DNA of 64,000 bases from Luteolibacter ambystomatis (GCF_018137965.1 NZ_CP073100.1:2046001-2110000), one strand, 5' to 3'. Positions 43,046 through 52,612 are shown, numbered from the stretch's first letter. Numbers and translations are program-made. The notes: generated by a model not told the origin, from the letters alone.

Positions 43046-44494
43046 TTATTCCTCCGTCGCCTCCACATGGCCGCTGACATCCGCACCATCGTTGCGCTTC
43101 AGCGTCAGGAACGTGACCGCGCTCACGATGCTCACCGCTCCTAACAGCAGGTAGGCCCGGTGCAGCGCGGGGATCAATGCAGCCGGATCGGATCGCTCGA
43201 TGCCACCGAGGAACCACGCCGTGACAAGCGACGCGAAGGCGATGCCGAAGCTGATCGAAAGCTGCTGCCCGGTGCTGGCGATGGTGCTCGCATCACTGGC
43301 CTGCTCATCCGTCGTGTCCGCATACGCCAGCGTGTTCATGGCCGTGAACTGGAGCGCGGAGACGCTGCCCTGCATGAAGCTGAACAGCAGGATCACCCAT
43401 ACCGGCGTACCGGGTCCCACTTGGGAAAACGCGGAGATCATCAGGCCGATCACCAGCGTGTTCGCGACCAGCACCTTCTTGTGGCCGAAGCGCGCGAGGA
43501 TGCGCTCCACCAGCAGCTTCATGCCGATCGCGGCGAGCGCCTGCGGCATCACCAGCAGACCGGCCTGCCATGGCTGGAAGCCCATGCCGAGCTGATAGAG
43601 CAATGGCAGCAGAAACGGCATGCCGCTGATGCCGAGGCGCGTCACGAATCCCCCCGCCACCGAGACGCGGAAGGTGCGGATCTTGAACAACGACACCGCC
43701 AGCAAGGGATCGCTCACGCGCCGCGCATGCCACGCATAGCCGCCGAGCAGGGCGAACGACAACAACGCGAAGCCACCCACCCACACCGTGTTCATGCGGT
43801 GTTCGCCGAAGATCTCCAGCACCCACGACAGCAGCGCGATACCCGCGCCGAAGAGAATGAAGCCCCATGTATCGAGTGGCTCGGAAACCTTGCCGCGGTG
43901 GTCCGGCATGTAGCGCCGCATCAGCCATAGCCCGAGGATTCCGAATGGCAGGTTGATCAGGAAGATCCAGCGCCACGGCAGCACATGCACGATGACCCCA
44001 CCCATCAGCGGCCCCAGCAAGGGGCCTAACAGCGCGGGGATGATCACGAAATTCATCGCCCGCAGGATGCCGGATTTCGGGAATGTCCTCAGAAGGGCGA
44101 TGCGGCCCACCGGCATCATGAACGCCGCGCCAATCCCCTGCATCACGCGGGAGGCGACGAGCATCGGCAGGTTCAGCGAGATCCCGCACGCCAGTGAACC
44201 CAGCGTGAACATCGCGATGGCGAATCCGAACACGCGCTTCGTGCCGAAGTGATCCGCCAGCCAGCCGCTCAACGGAATGAATACCGCAATGGCAATGGTG
44301 TAGCTGGTGAGCACGGACTTCAAGCTCAGCGGCGTGACCTTCAGCGAGGCCGCGATGGTCGGCACCGCCGTGTTCACGATCGTGCCATCGAGTTGCTGCA
44401 TGAACAACGCCACCGCCACCACCCACGGCAGATAGCGGCGGGTGGTTTCCAGGGCCGGGTCCGTCGTTACTAACGGGATCACGGGATCGCTCAT
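43046..44494 (-). CDS. MFS transporter, DHA2 (EmrB/QacA-like) drug-efflux type
   Basis: A 482-residue membrane protein with 12-14 predicted spans. Typical motifs are VVAVALFMQQLDGTIVNTAV at the start (DHA2 motif D1), GWLADHFGTKRVFGFAIAMF (motif A) and VASRVMQGIGAAFMMPVGRI (motif C region). It exports small toxic compounds by proton exchange (family knowledge). Its start overlaps the stop of the upstream TSUP gene (ATGA), so the two form an operon. The long in-frame sequence upstream of 44494 lies antisense/overlapping the TSUP gene and is not used. Confidence 0.92.
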   Translation of the reverse strand: MSDPVIPLVTTDPALETTRRYLPWVVAVALFMQQLDGTIVNTAVPTIAASLKVTPLSLKSVLTSYTIAIAVFIPLSGWLADHFGTKRVFGFAIAMFTLGSLACGISLNLPMLVASRVMQGIGAAFMMPVGRIALLRTFPKSGILRAMNFVIIPALLGPLLGPLMGGVIVHVLPWRWIFLINLPFGILGLWLMRRYMPDHRGKVSEPLDTWGFILFGAGIALLSWVLEIFGEHRMNTVWVGGFALLSFALLGGYAWHARRVSDPLLAVSLFKIRTFRVSVAGGFVTRLGISGMPFLLPLLYQLGMGFQPWQAGLLVMPQALAAIGMKLLVERILARFGHKKVLVANTLVIGLMISAFSQVGPGTPVWVILLFSFMQGSVSALQFTAMNTLAYADTTDEQASDASTIASTGQQLSISFGIAFASLVTAWFLGGIERSDPAALIPALHRAYLLLGAVSIVSAVTFLTLKRNDGADVSGHVEATEE

Positions 44495-45261
44495 GCGCGG
44501 AAAGTCCGGTAGAAGGTGATCGCGGAAATCACGAAGCCGATCGCCAGCACCAACCGCCGCACCCACACCTGCGGGATCTTCTGCGACCAGTGCGCACCGA
44601 CGAAGTAGCCGATGATCGCGCCCACGGTCATCACGCCGGCCTTGTGCCAATCCACCATGCCGCGAGCAATGAACATCACCGAGGCCACCACGTTGATCAG
44701 CGAGCCGAGGATGTTCTTCAACGCGTTCATGCGATGGATGTCCGTCAGGCCGATGAAGCCCAGCGTGGCCAGCATGAGAATGCCGATGCCCGCACCGAAG
44801 TAGCCGCCGTAGATCGCCACTCCGAACTGGAACAACACCGCGGGCCACACCCGCCGCTTCCGCGCCGGTTCCTCCACGGTGCGTTTCACCATCCGCGCCA
44901 CCACGCCTTGCACCAGGAACAGCAGCGTCGCGAACAGGATCAGGAACGGCACCAAGTGCTTGAAGGTGGAGTCATCCGTAACCGTCAGCAACCAGCTCCC
45001 GATCAGCCCGCCGAGCAAGCTCACCGGCACGAAGCGCCACAGCCACTCGCGGATCGCCGGGATGTGCCTGCGGAAGCCGAAGACCGAGCCCCCGGTGCCG
45101 ATCACCAGCGCCACGGTACTCGTGGCATTCGCGATCACCGGCGGAGTGCCCACCGCGAGTAGTGTCGGAAACGTCAGAATCGTCCCGCCTCCCGCCACCG
45201 CATTGATCGCTCCGGCGGCCATCGCCGCCCCGAGGAGGGAAAGAGTCTGCGTCACCGTCAT
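44491..45261 (-). CDS. TSUP family transporter (TauE/SafE-like)
   Basis: A 256-residue membrane protein with about eight spans. The start is SLLGAAMAAGAINAVAGGGT, followed by ILTFPTLLAVGTPPVIANAT; the second repeat has FGVAIYGGYFGAGIGILMLA. These paired glycine-rich motifs define the TauE/SafE (TSUP) family of sulfite, sulfoacetate and related anion exporters. The substrate cannot be read from the sequence. It is the first gene of a two-gene operon with the MFS transporter. Confidence 0.9.
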   Translation of the reverse strand: MTVTQTLSLLGAAMAAGAINAVAGGGTILTFPTLLAVGTPPVIANATSTVALVIGTGGSVFGFRRHIPAIREWLWRFVPVSLLGGLIGSWLLTVTDDSTFKHLVPFLILFATLLFLVQGVVARMVKRTVEEPARKRRVWPAVLFQFGVAIYGGYFGAGIGILMLATLGFIGLTDIHRMNALKNILGSLINVVASVMFIARGMVDWHKAGVMTVGAIIGYFVGAHWSQKIPQVWVRRLVLAIGFVISAITFYRTFRA

Positions 45262-45470
45262 CGCCGCGCCCCCACCCTATCCACGCCCCGCCGCTGGGCA
45301 ACCGTGGAGTTCCCGGAGGCAGGTGGCCGCGCACCTCACCAAACCACCTTCACTACTCACTGTCAGTTGTTTGCAATATTTAATTTGTGCCCTATTTCGC
45401 CGATTTTGCCACTACGGAGACCGGAGACGACCATGCAGGGTGAACGTCCTCTCAAAGAGAGGCGCCCCAT

Positions 45471-47570
45471 ATGAAACCCATCAAACTCCTCTGTTACTTG
45501 CTGCTCGGCGCGATCGCCGAGGCACAAACCGTGACCCCCACCAAAAGCTCCTACACGGTGGGAGAAGCGGTTCAGATCGCCTGGACCGGAGCCAGCACCA
45601 CCGCCGATTGGTTCGGTATCTATCCCGCCGGAGTGACGCCCGGCGGTCAGGCCAGCCTCAACTGGATCTACACCAGCGGCACCCAGACGAAACCCGGCAG
45701 CGTGATCGCCAGCGGCTCGGCCACCATGACTTCCTCCCTTTCCCCCGGAAACTACGCCGTCTTTCTCTGCGCCAATGATGGCTACACCGTGCGGGCTTCC
45801 AATACCTTCTCGGTGGTCGCGGCTCTCTCCGTCACGGCGGCCCCGTCACTCGTGGGAGACCCGCTTGTCGTGAGCTTCAACGGCGCCCCGGGAAATGCCA
45901 CCGATTGGATCGGCGTCTATCAGCAGGGCCAGACGGGAAGCAACTACCTGCAGTGGGTCTATCTCAATGGCGCGACCTCCGGGACCGTCAGCTTCTCCGG
46001 CCTGGCCGCGGGCAACTACGACCTCTATCTCTATCAGAACGACACCTATTCGGTCCTCGCACAAGGATCGGCGGTGCGTCTTCCCAACGCCCTCACCGCG
46101 GGAAATCCGGTCTTTTCGGACAATGAGTCCGCCACCTTCACCTATCAGTTCACGGACACCCAGAACGACCACTGGGCGGGCGTCTATGCGGAAGGAGCCG
46201 CCGATTCGAACTACCTGACATCGATCAATCTCGGTGGAGCGGATTCCGGCAACTCCACCATCACCCAAACACTCACAGCGGGCCGCTATGAAGTGCGCGC
46301 TTTCAAGACCGGCACCTATGACAAAGTCGGCCGGGCCCCTTTCCTGGTGCGCGACGATCACCGTCAGGCCACGTGGGTCAGCCTCCCCACCCGGAATCAA
46401 ACGCATGCGGTCGGTTCCGCCGGCACGCAGAGCGGCTACGCGGATGACGTGTGGAAGGCAACCGCCAGCCAGACCGGCGTGCTCAGCAGCACCATCGCGC
46501 CACGGATGAGAGCCGGAAGCTACAACGGGATGGTGCAGATCATCCACAAGGTGAACCAGGTGAAGCTGCTTGGAAAGTTGCAGGCCGTGGTCAATGGCCA
46601 GGTCATTGCGGAAAAGAATCTCAATTCCAATCCCATCCCTTCTCTCGGCTCCTACGACTGCCTCTACGAATCGCTTCCCTTCACCCTTGCCCAGGAAAAC
46701 AACGTCACACTGCGTGTCACCGCCGCAGGCAATGCCGCGTTTTCCACCGGTGTGATGAGCCTCTTCCGCACCACCGACAAGCGGCCGATCCATGTCATCG
46801 CCCATCGCAAGAACAACATCCAGCGCGTGAATACCGCCGTCAGCCAGGGCTGCACGGGCATCGAAACGGATACCGACACCGTCGTCGTCAACGGCCAGTT
46901 GCGGATCGAGGCGCACCACCACTCCACCGAAGTCGACTGGACTCCCTACAATCAATACGGAGCCTTCCTCGATACACTCAAGGGCCACCTCGACAATGGC
47001 GCGCTGACGATGGTTTACTTCGACATCAAGGACCCGGAGGCGGGACAGACCTACGAGCAATTCGCCACGGAATTGTACTCCATGCTCCAAGCCCGCAACT
47101 TCGATCCCAGCCGGGTCGTCATCGGAACCTTCGAGCCGGATAGCTTCCGCAGTGTCGCGCAGACGATGAACTTCCCGGTGAACATCGACTCCTACTACTG
47201 GGGCAACCGTTACGCGGGTTGGATCAAGGATGCGGAGCTTCATTCCACGCTTCAGGAGTTCGGACAACCCGAAGCTTCCACGCAGGACACGCTCGATCTC
47301 ACCGAGGCGATCTACCTGAACGGCAGGATCCGCACCAGCTACGTGTGGACCATCACCAATGACGTGAGCTACTACGACAATACCGTGACTCCCTACAGCG
47401 CGGACTATTCGAAGACCCTCGCGCGGCGCATGATGATCCTCGGGATCAACGGCCTGATGCCGGATCAATCGTCGTCGATGGTGGACATCATGAGCGAGGC
47501 GGCATTCACGAACGTCTTCCGCATGGCGAATACCAACGACCGGGTCAGCCATCTCCACGGGGAGAACTGA
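45471..47570 (+). CDS. secreted protein: three SKICH-like modules plus GDPD/phospholipase-type barrel
   Basis: A 699-residue exported protein with a signal peptide (MKPIKLLCYLLLGAIAEAQ). Three modules of about 90 residues follow (about 20-115, 117-205, 206-300), each with a W-x-G/I-Y strand: TADWFGIYPAG, ATDWIGVYQQG, NDHWAGVYAEG. A beta region spans about 305-435, and a C-terminal TIM-barrel-like domain starts at VIAHRKNNIQRVNTAVSQGC near 443 and has GIETDTDTVVVNGQLRIEAH, close to the HR and ExD metal sites of glycerophosphodiester phosphodiesterases and sphingomyelinase-D-like enzymes. It could act on lipids or teichoic-like polymers outside the cell; the substrate is unknown. Confidence 0.7.
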   Translation: MKPIKLLCYLLLGAIAEAQTVTPTKSSYTVGEAVQIAWTGASTTADWFGIYPAGVTPGGQASLNWIYTSGTQTKPGSVIASGSATMTSSLSPGNYAVFLCANDGYTVRASNTFSVVAALSVTAAPSLVGDPLVVSFNGAPGNATDWIGVYQQGQTGSNYLQWVYLNGATSGTVSFSGLAAGNYDLYLYQNDTYSVLAQGSAVRLPNALTAGNPVFSDNESATFTYQFTDTQNDHWAGVYAEGAADSNYLTSINLGGADSGNSTITQTLTAGRYEVRAFKTGTYDKVGRAPFLVRDDHRQATWVSLPTRNQTHAVGSAGTQSGYADDVWKATASQTGVLSSTIAPRMRAGSYNGMVQIIHKVNQVKLLGKLQAVVNGQVIAEKNLNSNPIPSLGSYDCLYESLPFTLAQENNVTLRVTAAGNAAFSTGVMSLFRTTDKRPIHVIAHRKNNIQRVNTAVSQGCTGIETDTDTVVVNGQLRIEAHHHSTEVDWTPYNQYGAFLDTLKGHLDNGALTMVYFDIKDPEAGQTYEQFATELYSMLQARNFDPSRVVIGTFEPDSFRSVAQTMNFPVNIDSYYWGNRYAGWIKDAELHSTLQEFGQPEASTQDTLDLTEAIYLNGRIRTSYVWTITNDVSYYDNTVTPYSADYSKTLARRMMILGINGLMPDQSSSMVDIMSEAAFTNVFRMANTNDRVSHLHGEN

Positions 47571-47589
47571 CACCGGCTAATCCTCACGG

Positions 47590-47627
47590 GCGGCGGCATG
47601 GGCGGTATCCGCGCGGCCGCCGCTTTC
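47590..47627 (+). terminator. possible terminator between convergent genes
   Basis: GCGGCGGC (47590-47597) pairs with GCCGCCGC (47616-47623) in a GC-only 8-bp stem with an 18-base loop, followed by TTTCG. It lies in the 64-base gap between the GDPD-like gene and the convergent phosphoesterase gene. Confidence 0.5.
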
Positions 47628-47634
47628 GTGTGGA

Positions 47635-48558
47635 TCAGCTCAATCTTTCCCGCGTGGGCTCCGGCCCGAAGCCCTCGACGGTGATGCGATCCCGATAGCA
47701 GCTCACCACGGCGAAGGGATTGTCGGTGGCCGTTTCCACCATTCCCTTGAAGTTCACGTAATGGCAATGCCCGGCGTGGGCATAGTTCCCCTGGTGATCG
47801 TGGCCATTCAGGTAGGCGGCCACGTGCGGATGCCGCTCGATCACTTTCACCACTTCACCAGCATTCCAGAGGCGATGCGGATTGTCGGCGGGAAGCAGCG
47901 GAAAATGACCGCAGATCACCACGCGCTGGTTCGCGGCTTTCGCGGCGGTGAGTTCGCTTTCGAGCCACTCGAGCTGCACCGTGCCAACCGCCCCGTTCCA
48001 CGGCTGCGCGTTCGACTGCTTTTGACCGGCGAGTTGTTCCATCCGCTCACGGGCTTCCTTGGTCCGTGGATCGGCCGCCGGATAACGGAAAGTCGAAATC
48101 TCCGTGGCATCGATCAGTGCGAACCTCCAACTGCCATGGACGAAACTCTGGTAGCCGGACTTCAGACCGACTTTTTCCAGAACCTTCGGCTTCTCATCAT
48201 CGGTGACATCAAAGTCATGGTTGCCGAGCACGATGCGGTGTGGAGACCGCAGCTTGCCATAGCGCGAGAGAACGGGCTCGAAGCTGGCGAAGTCGTGATC
48301 GATCAGATCCCCCAGCGTGACCGTGAAGGCGAGGTCATGCCGGTTGAGCTCCGCAATGCCGTCCTCCAGCTTTTTCAATGAAGCGCGGTAGTGGCGCGTC
48401 CCCTTCGGCACCGCGTCCGCATACTGCGGGTCCGCGATCACACCGAACCGCAAGGGCTTCTCCGGCTCTTCCTCCGCCGCGCCGGCGAGTGCCGGAAACC
48501 CGGCCAACGCGGGCAGGGTGATCGTCAAAAACCGCCGTCGATTCCACTGGAGCATCAT
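47635..48558 (-). CDS. calcineurin-like metallophosphoesterase, Tat-exported
   Basis: A 307-residue enzyme. The N-terminal MMLQWNRRRFLTITLPALAG is a Tat signal, so a folded protein is exported. The metal-site blocks are RFGVIADPQYAD (D-x-Q in place of D-x-H), TVTLGDLIDHD, HRIVLGNHDFDV, VVICGHFPLL and AYLNGHDHQGNY. The D-x-Q opening and general layout resemble the Mn-dependent ADP-ribose/CDP-alcohol diphosphatase group. It is divergent from the 1168-residue secreted-protein gene, with a 168-base gap holding nothing else I can see. Confidence 0.9.
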   Translation of the reverse strand: MMLQWNRRRFLTITLPALAGFPALAGAAEEEPEKPLRFGVIADPQYADAVPKGTRHYRASLKKLEDGIAELNRHDLAFTVTLGDLIDHDFASFEPVLSRYGKLRSPHRIVLGNHDFDVTDDEKPKVLEKVGLKSGYQSFVHGSWRFALIDATEISTFRYPAADPRTKEARERMEQLAGQKQSNAQPWNGAVGTVQLEWLESELTAAKAANQRVVICGHFPLLPADNPHRLWNAGEVVKVIERHPHVAAYLNGHDHQGNYAHAGHCHYVNFKGMVETATDNPFAVVSCYRDRITVEGFGPEPTRERLS

Positions 48559-48726
48559 GACTCGAAAAGCGTGGCAGGAGTTGGCAGGACCACAAGCCCG
48601 CGGGTGCCTCGGTTTTGGAATCCGTCAGAAAAATGTGATACCTGCGCCTACTCGCCACACCTCACGGATACGGCGGCTTGTCCATCTCCTCCCCGCAGGC
48701 CGCCGGGCTCTAAAACCCGCTATTCC

Positions 48727-51700
48727 GTGAAACCCTGTTCCATTGCTCTCTTTCTCTCCACAGCGCCCGTCTGGAGCGCCCAATTGCTCACCAATACCGG
48801 CTTTGAAACCGCGCCCTTCCCCAGCGGCTGGACCGCCACCGGTGTGACCAGCACCACCGGCCTCGGCAGCTCCGTGGGCGCGAGGATGCCCTACAACACC
48901 AGTGCCTCGCTGAGCCAGAATGCCAGCAGCAGCGCGGCGAATTTCACGGCGGATGTTTCCTTCCAAATCGCCGGGACCAATGAGGCGCAGTCGTTCCGCT
49001 TCACCCTGCCCGGCGGCACCTACGATGTGGTGGAAGTCCGCACCGGCACCGGAGGCATCCTCCAGGTGAAATACGGCACGGACTTTTACCCGCTCACCAG
49101 GAAGTCGGACGGAGCCAGTTTCGCCGTCCCGGTCAACAGCACGGTGAAACTGAGGATCATCGGCAGAAACTTCGGCACTTCCGCCGCGGAGTATGATCTG
49201 GTGTGGTCGGATGCCGGTTCCGCCACCCTCAGCCATGCGGCCACCGGCTTGAAGACCTTGTCACCACTGATGTCCACGCTCTCACCCGTCACCGGCGTGC
49301 GCATCGCCCGCAATATGATGGCCGCGAATTCGTTCACCGTCGATGACATCTCCCTGCAGGACACCGTCGCCACCGCGCCCACCGCCGACTACCAGATCCT
49401 CACTCCGGAGCCGGACAAGGTGGTGCAAATCTCCGGTGTCTATCCCCACCTCGCGATGAGCAATACCAGCGGCGAGTGCGGCACCGGTGCTGTCGTTCCA
49501 TGGGCGGGCAAACTGTGGACGATGACCTACGGCCCGCACCTGCCAAACGGCTCCGATGACAAGCTCTACGAGATCGCTCCGGACCTCTCGCGCGTGATCC
49601 GTCCGGAAAGCATCGGCGGCACGCCCGCGAACCGCTTCATCCACACCGCTTCGAACCAGCTCATCATGGGGCCGTATTTCATCGATGCGAACCGGAACGT
49701 GCGCGCCATGTCCTACTCCACCGCGCCCGGACGCTACACCGCCACCGCCGCACATCTCAGTGATCCGAACCGCGTCTACATGTTCACGATGGAGGACGGG
49801 CTGTATGACATCAATGCCAGCGACCTGTCGTTCATCACCCGCTATCCGGACGTGCAGGGCACCAGCGACCGCTTCCTTTTCGGCTACCATGGCAAGGGCG
49901 CCTACACCGGGCAGGGCCGCCTGGTCGTCGCAAACAATGGCGAGCCGGACATGAAATCACCCTCCGGCGTGCTCGCCACATGGGATGGCACCACCGTCCA
50001 GCAGAACGGCGGCAGCTACCTCGCCACCAACGACCCGAACACGGCGGAGAACCGGCCCAACCCGGTCACCGCCCAGCCGAACTACATGGCGGGCTGGACC
50101 CAGGTGGCGAAGATGCAGCACTGCGAGGTCACCGGCCCCGGCGACATCCGAGGCAACCAGAGCGCCAGCGATCCGGTGTGGACCACCGGCTTCGATGCGA
50201 AGTCGGTAGTACTACGAACCTACGAGAACGGCCAATGGAACCTGTGGCGGCTGCCGAAGGGCTCCTATACCCATGATGGCAACCACGGCTGGCATACCGA
50301 GTGGCCGCGCATCCGCGAGATCTCGCCGGGCAAATGGCTCATGCACATGCACGGCATGTTCTTCGATTTCCCCGCCACCTTCTCCTCCACGAACTTCTCC
50401 GGCCTCGCGCCGATCTGCGACTACGAAAAGATGCCGGTGGATTACTGCACCTTCAACGGGCAACTGGTGATGGGCAAGAACGACACCTCGCGCTTTGACA
50501 ACTCGCTGGTGCCGCGCGCGCAATCGAACCTGTGGTTCGGCCAGCCCGATGACCTGAAGAAGTGGGGCACGCCACAGGGCCACGGCGGTCTCTGGTTGAA
50601 CGAAAGCGTCGCCGCGAACACCACCACCGAGCCGTTCCTCGTGAAAGGTTTCAGCCGCGCCATACTGCATCTGCGCAAGACAGCAGGCAGCGCGTCCTCC
50701 ATCGAGATCCAGACCAGCGGTGGCAATGGCACGTGGACCACACTGCGCACCGTGCAGATCCCCGCATCCGGCTCGAGCTATGAACTGCTGAACAACCTCA
50801 ACACCGGCTGGGTGCGGCTGCGCGCCATCGATGCCGCCGCGAATCTCACCGCCTACTTCATCCTCACCAATCCCTATCCGCACGCCACCCCGGCCTCCAC
50901 CGCCACGGATGAATTCGCCGCGCTCGCGGACATCCGGGACACCTCCGGCACGACCGAAGGCGTGATCCGCACGATGAACACCGGCAGCCTGCCCCTGGAA
51001 TTCGCCGCCACGCACACCACCGGCGTGGGCAGCTCCGCGGCGTCCGGTTATTTCCGTATCGGTGGAGCGATGAAACTGGATGCCATCACCGATGCCACGG
51101 CGGAAAACACGCTGCGGACCTCCGCCGCCGCGACGAAGGACTTCGGCAGCGATGCCGCGAGCGCATGGGTGATGCAGGGCACGGCGAAGCTGCGGCTGCC
51201 CATGCTGGACGCCTCCTATGACAACGCCTTCGCCAGCGGCTGGGCACGCGGCCTGCGTGAAGTGGTCACGGAACGCCAGATGCTCAACTGCCACGGAACG
51301 CTCTACGAAGTGCCGCGCGACATCTCCGGTGACAAACGCCGCATGAAGCCGCTCGCCACCCACGGCAAGCGCATCTCGGACTTCGCCTCGTGGCGCGGAC
51401 TCTTCGTCGCCACCGGCGTGCTCGATTCCGCGCCTGCCTCGGACAAGGTCGTGCGCTCCACCAATGGCGGCGGCGCGCTGTGGCTCGGCGAGGTCGATGA
51501 CCTCTGGCGCATGGGCGAACCACGCGGCTTCGGTGGTCCATGGAAGAACACCGCCGTCACCGCAAACACCGCGTCCGATCCCTATCTGATGTATGGCTAC
51601 GACCGCAAGGAGCTGCGGCTCTCCCATACCAGCGGAGGCAGCGTGACCTTCACCGTGGAGGTCGATTTCCTCGGAGACAACACCTGGGTCCCCTACTCCA

Positions 51701-52233
51701 CCTTCAACGTCGCGTCGGGGGAGACCTTCACGCATGTCTTCCCGGAAGGCTACAATGCGCATTGGGTACGCGTGACCTCGAACACCACGACCACTGCCAC
51801 GGCCACCTTCTTCTACGGCCCGGTGGACAAGCGCGATGCCCTGCTCGATTGGGCGCGAGATCACGGCCTCGCCACCGGCGGCGGACGCGGCGCGCTGCAA
51901 ACCACGGATACGGATCACGATGGCATCGCGGATCTGTTCGAGTATGTCTTCGTGCTCGATCCGCAGGCGGTGAATCCGGGCATCGGCGTGGAGCTGAAGA
52001 AAGACGGCGGCAATCACACGGCCTCCATCGACCTCCGAACGGACATCCAGAATGTCGCGCTGACTTGGGAGATCTCGGATGATCTCGAACACTGGTCAGC
52101 GGCTCCGGCGGAAGAGATCCCGTCCGTGGATCAAAGCGGCGTCGCCCCCGGCATGGTGCGCCGCAGCTTCAAAGTCCCAACCGGTGAGACGCACAAGTTC
52201 GGGCGTTTGAAATACGGTATTGAAAATCCGTAA
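48727..52233 (+). CDS. large secreted protein of unknown function (propeller-like, TSP3/FxRL C-terminus)
   Basis: A 1168-residue exported protein. A GTG at 48727 gives MKPCSIALFLSTAPVWSAQ, a clear signal peptide. A jelly-roll-like module near 18-210 (LLTNTGFETAPFPSGWTATG) is followed by a large region near 215-560 with repeated Trp/Gly/Tyr blades (GTGAVVPWAGKLWTMTYGPH, RVYMFTMEDGLYDINAS, WRLPKGSYTHDGNHGWHTEW), which looks like a beta-propeller. A related second copy of the VPRAQSNLWFGQPDDLKKWG / GGGALWLGEVDDLWRMGEPR element occurs twice (near 595 and 915). The C-terminus has DTDHDGIADLFEYVFVLDP and the WEISDDLEHW ... FGRLKY module. I do not recognise an enzyme. Confidence 0.72.
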   Translation: MKPCSIALFLSTAPVWSAQLLTNTGFETAPFPSGWTATGVTSTTGLGSSVGARMPYNTSASLSQNASSSAANFTADVSFQIAGTNEAQSFRFTLPGGTYDVVEVRTGTGGILQVKYGTDFYPLTRKSDGASFAVPVNSTVKLRIIGRNFGTSAAEYDLVWSDAGSATLSHAATGLKTLSPLMSTLSPVTGVRIARNMMAANSFTVDDISLQDTVATAPTADYQILTPEPDKVVQISGVYPHLAMSNTSGECGTGAVVPWAGKLWTMTYGPHLPNGSDDKLYEIAPDLSRVIRPESIGGTPANRFIHTASNQLIMGPYFIDANRNVRAMSYSTAPGRYTATAAHLSDPNRVYMFTMEDGLYDINASDLSFITRYPDVQGTSDRFLFGYHGKGAYTGQGRLVVANNGEPDMKSPSGVLATWDGTTVQQNGGSYLATNDPNTAENRPNPVTAQPNYMAGWTQVAKMQHCEVTGPGDIRGNQSASDPVWTTGFDAKSVVLRTYENGQWNLWRLPKGSYTHDGNHGWHTEWPRIREISPGKWLMHMHGMFFDFPATFSSTNFSGLAPICDYEKMPVDYCTFNGQLVMGKNDTSRFDNSLVPRAQSNLWFGQPDDLKKWGTPQGHGGLWLNESVAANTTTEPFLVKGFSRAILHLRKTAGSASSIEIQTSGGNGTWTTLRTVQIPASGSSYELLNNLNTGWVRLRAIDAAANLTAYFILTNPYPHATPASTATDEFAALADIRDTSGTTEGVIRTMNTGSLPLEFAATHTTGVGSSAASGYFRIGGAMKLDAITDATAENTLRTSAAATKDFGSDAASAWVMQGTAKLRLPMLDASYDNAFASGWARGLREVVTERQMLNCHGTLYEVPRDISGDKRRMKPLATHGKRISDFASWRGLFVATGVLDSAPASDKVVRSTNGGGALWLGEVDDLWRMGEPRGFGGPWKNTAVTANTASDPYLMYGYDRKELRLSHTSGGSVTFTVEVDFLGDNTWVPYSTFNVASGETFTHVFPEGYNAHWVRVTSNTTTTATATFFYGPVDKRDALLDWARDHGLATGGGRGALQTTDTDHDGIADLFEYVFVLDPQAVNPGIGVELKKDGGNHTASIDLRTDIQNVALTWEISDDLEHWSAAPAEEIPSVDQSGVAPGMVRRSFKVPTGETHKFGRLKYGIENP

Positions 52234-52342
52234 GTCATCCATGGCTGTCGTGTCCCGTGGCACCTTCGATCCGCAAGGCGCGGCGTGGAAATTGGTTTTC
52301 AAATGGCATACGGGATATTTGATGAGATGGCCGGGTATTCTT

Positions 52343-52570
52343 GAATCTTCAGGGCCAACGGCCCGCCCCATACCAGCCTGGGCCGCGAGGCCCAGGTATG
52401 CATGCGAGGGAAATCGAGGGCTGAAGGCCCGATCCATTCTTTGGCAGCGCGCAGGAGCAACCGAGTCTTCCCAGCATGGATCGGGCTTTCAGCCCTCCAA
52501 TCGAATAGAATCACGACCTGGGACTTGCAGCCCAGGCTGGTATGGGTCGGGCCGTTGGCCCTCAAGATTC
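52343..52570. repeat. 228-bp composite palindromic repeat
   Basis: The outer arms (52343-52383 and about 52530-52570) match as reverse complements with two mismatches in about 41 bases (core CAGGGCCAACGGCCCG). Inner blocks repeat the pattern: CCTGGG...CCCAGG hairpins on each side and GAGGGCTGAAGGCCCGATCC matched by GGATCGGGCTTTCAGCCCTC. The element occupies most of the 423-base gap between the secreted protein gene and the gene at 52657. Short frames within it (for example a 113-residue one) are products of the repeat, not genes. Confidence 0.85.
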
Positions 52571-52592
52571 ATCACTCTCAACCATCCTCTTC

Positions 52593-52612
52593 AATCTGTG
52601 TAATCTGCGGTC
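52593..52612 (-). repeat. single arm of the GACCACAGATTT repeat family
   Basis: AATCTGTGTAATCTGCGGTC at 52593-52612 is one arm of the family seen at 6119-6231 and 29036-29116 without its partner. It lies 45 bases upstream of the gene at 52657. Confidence 0.7.

Noticed and set aside
45846..47573. 575-codon minus-strand open frame
   Set aside because: Antisense to the GDPD-like secreted protein, which has a signal peptide and recognisable domains.
50212..52092. 626-codon minus-strand open frame
   Set aside because: Antisense to the 1168-residue secreted protein; low-complexity product.
52299..52565. Small frames (88-113 codons) in the gap before 52657
   Set aside because: They lie wholly inside the 228-bp palindromic repeat and have no start signals or homology that I recognise.
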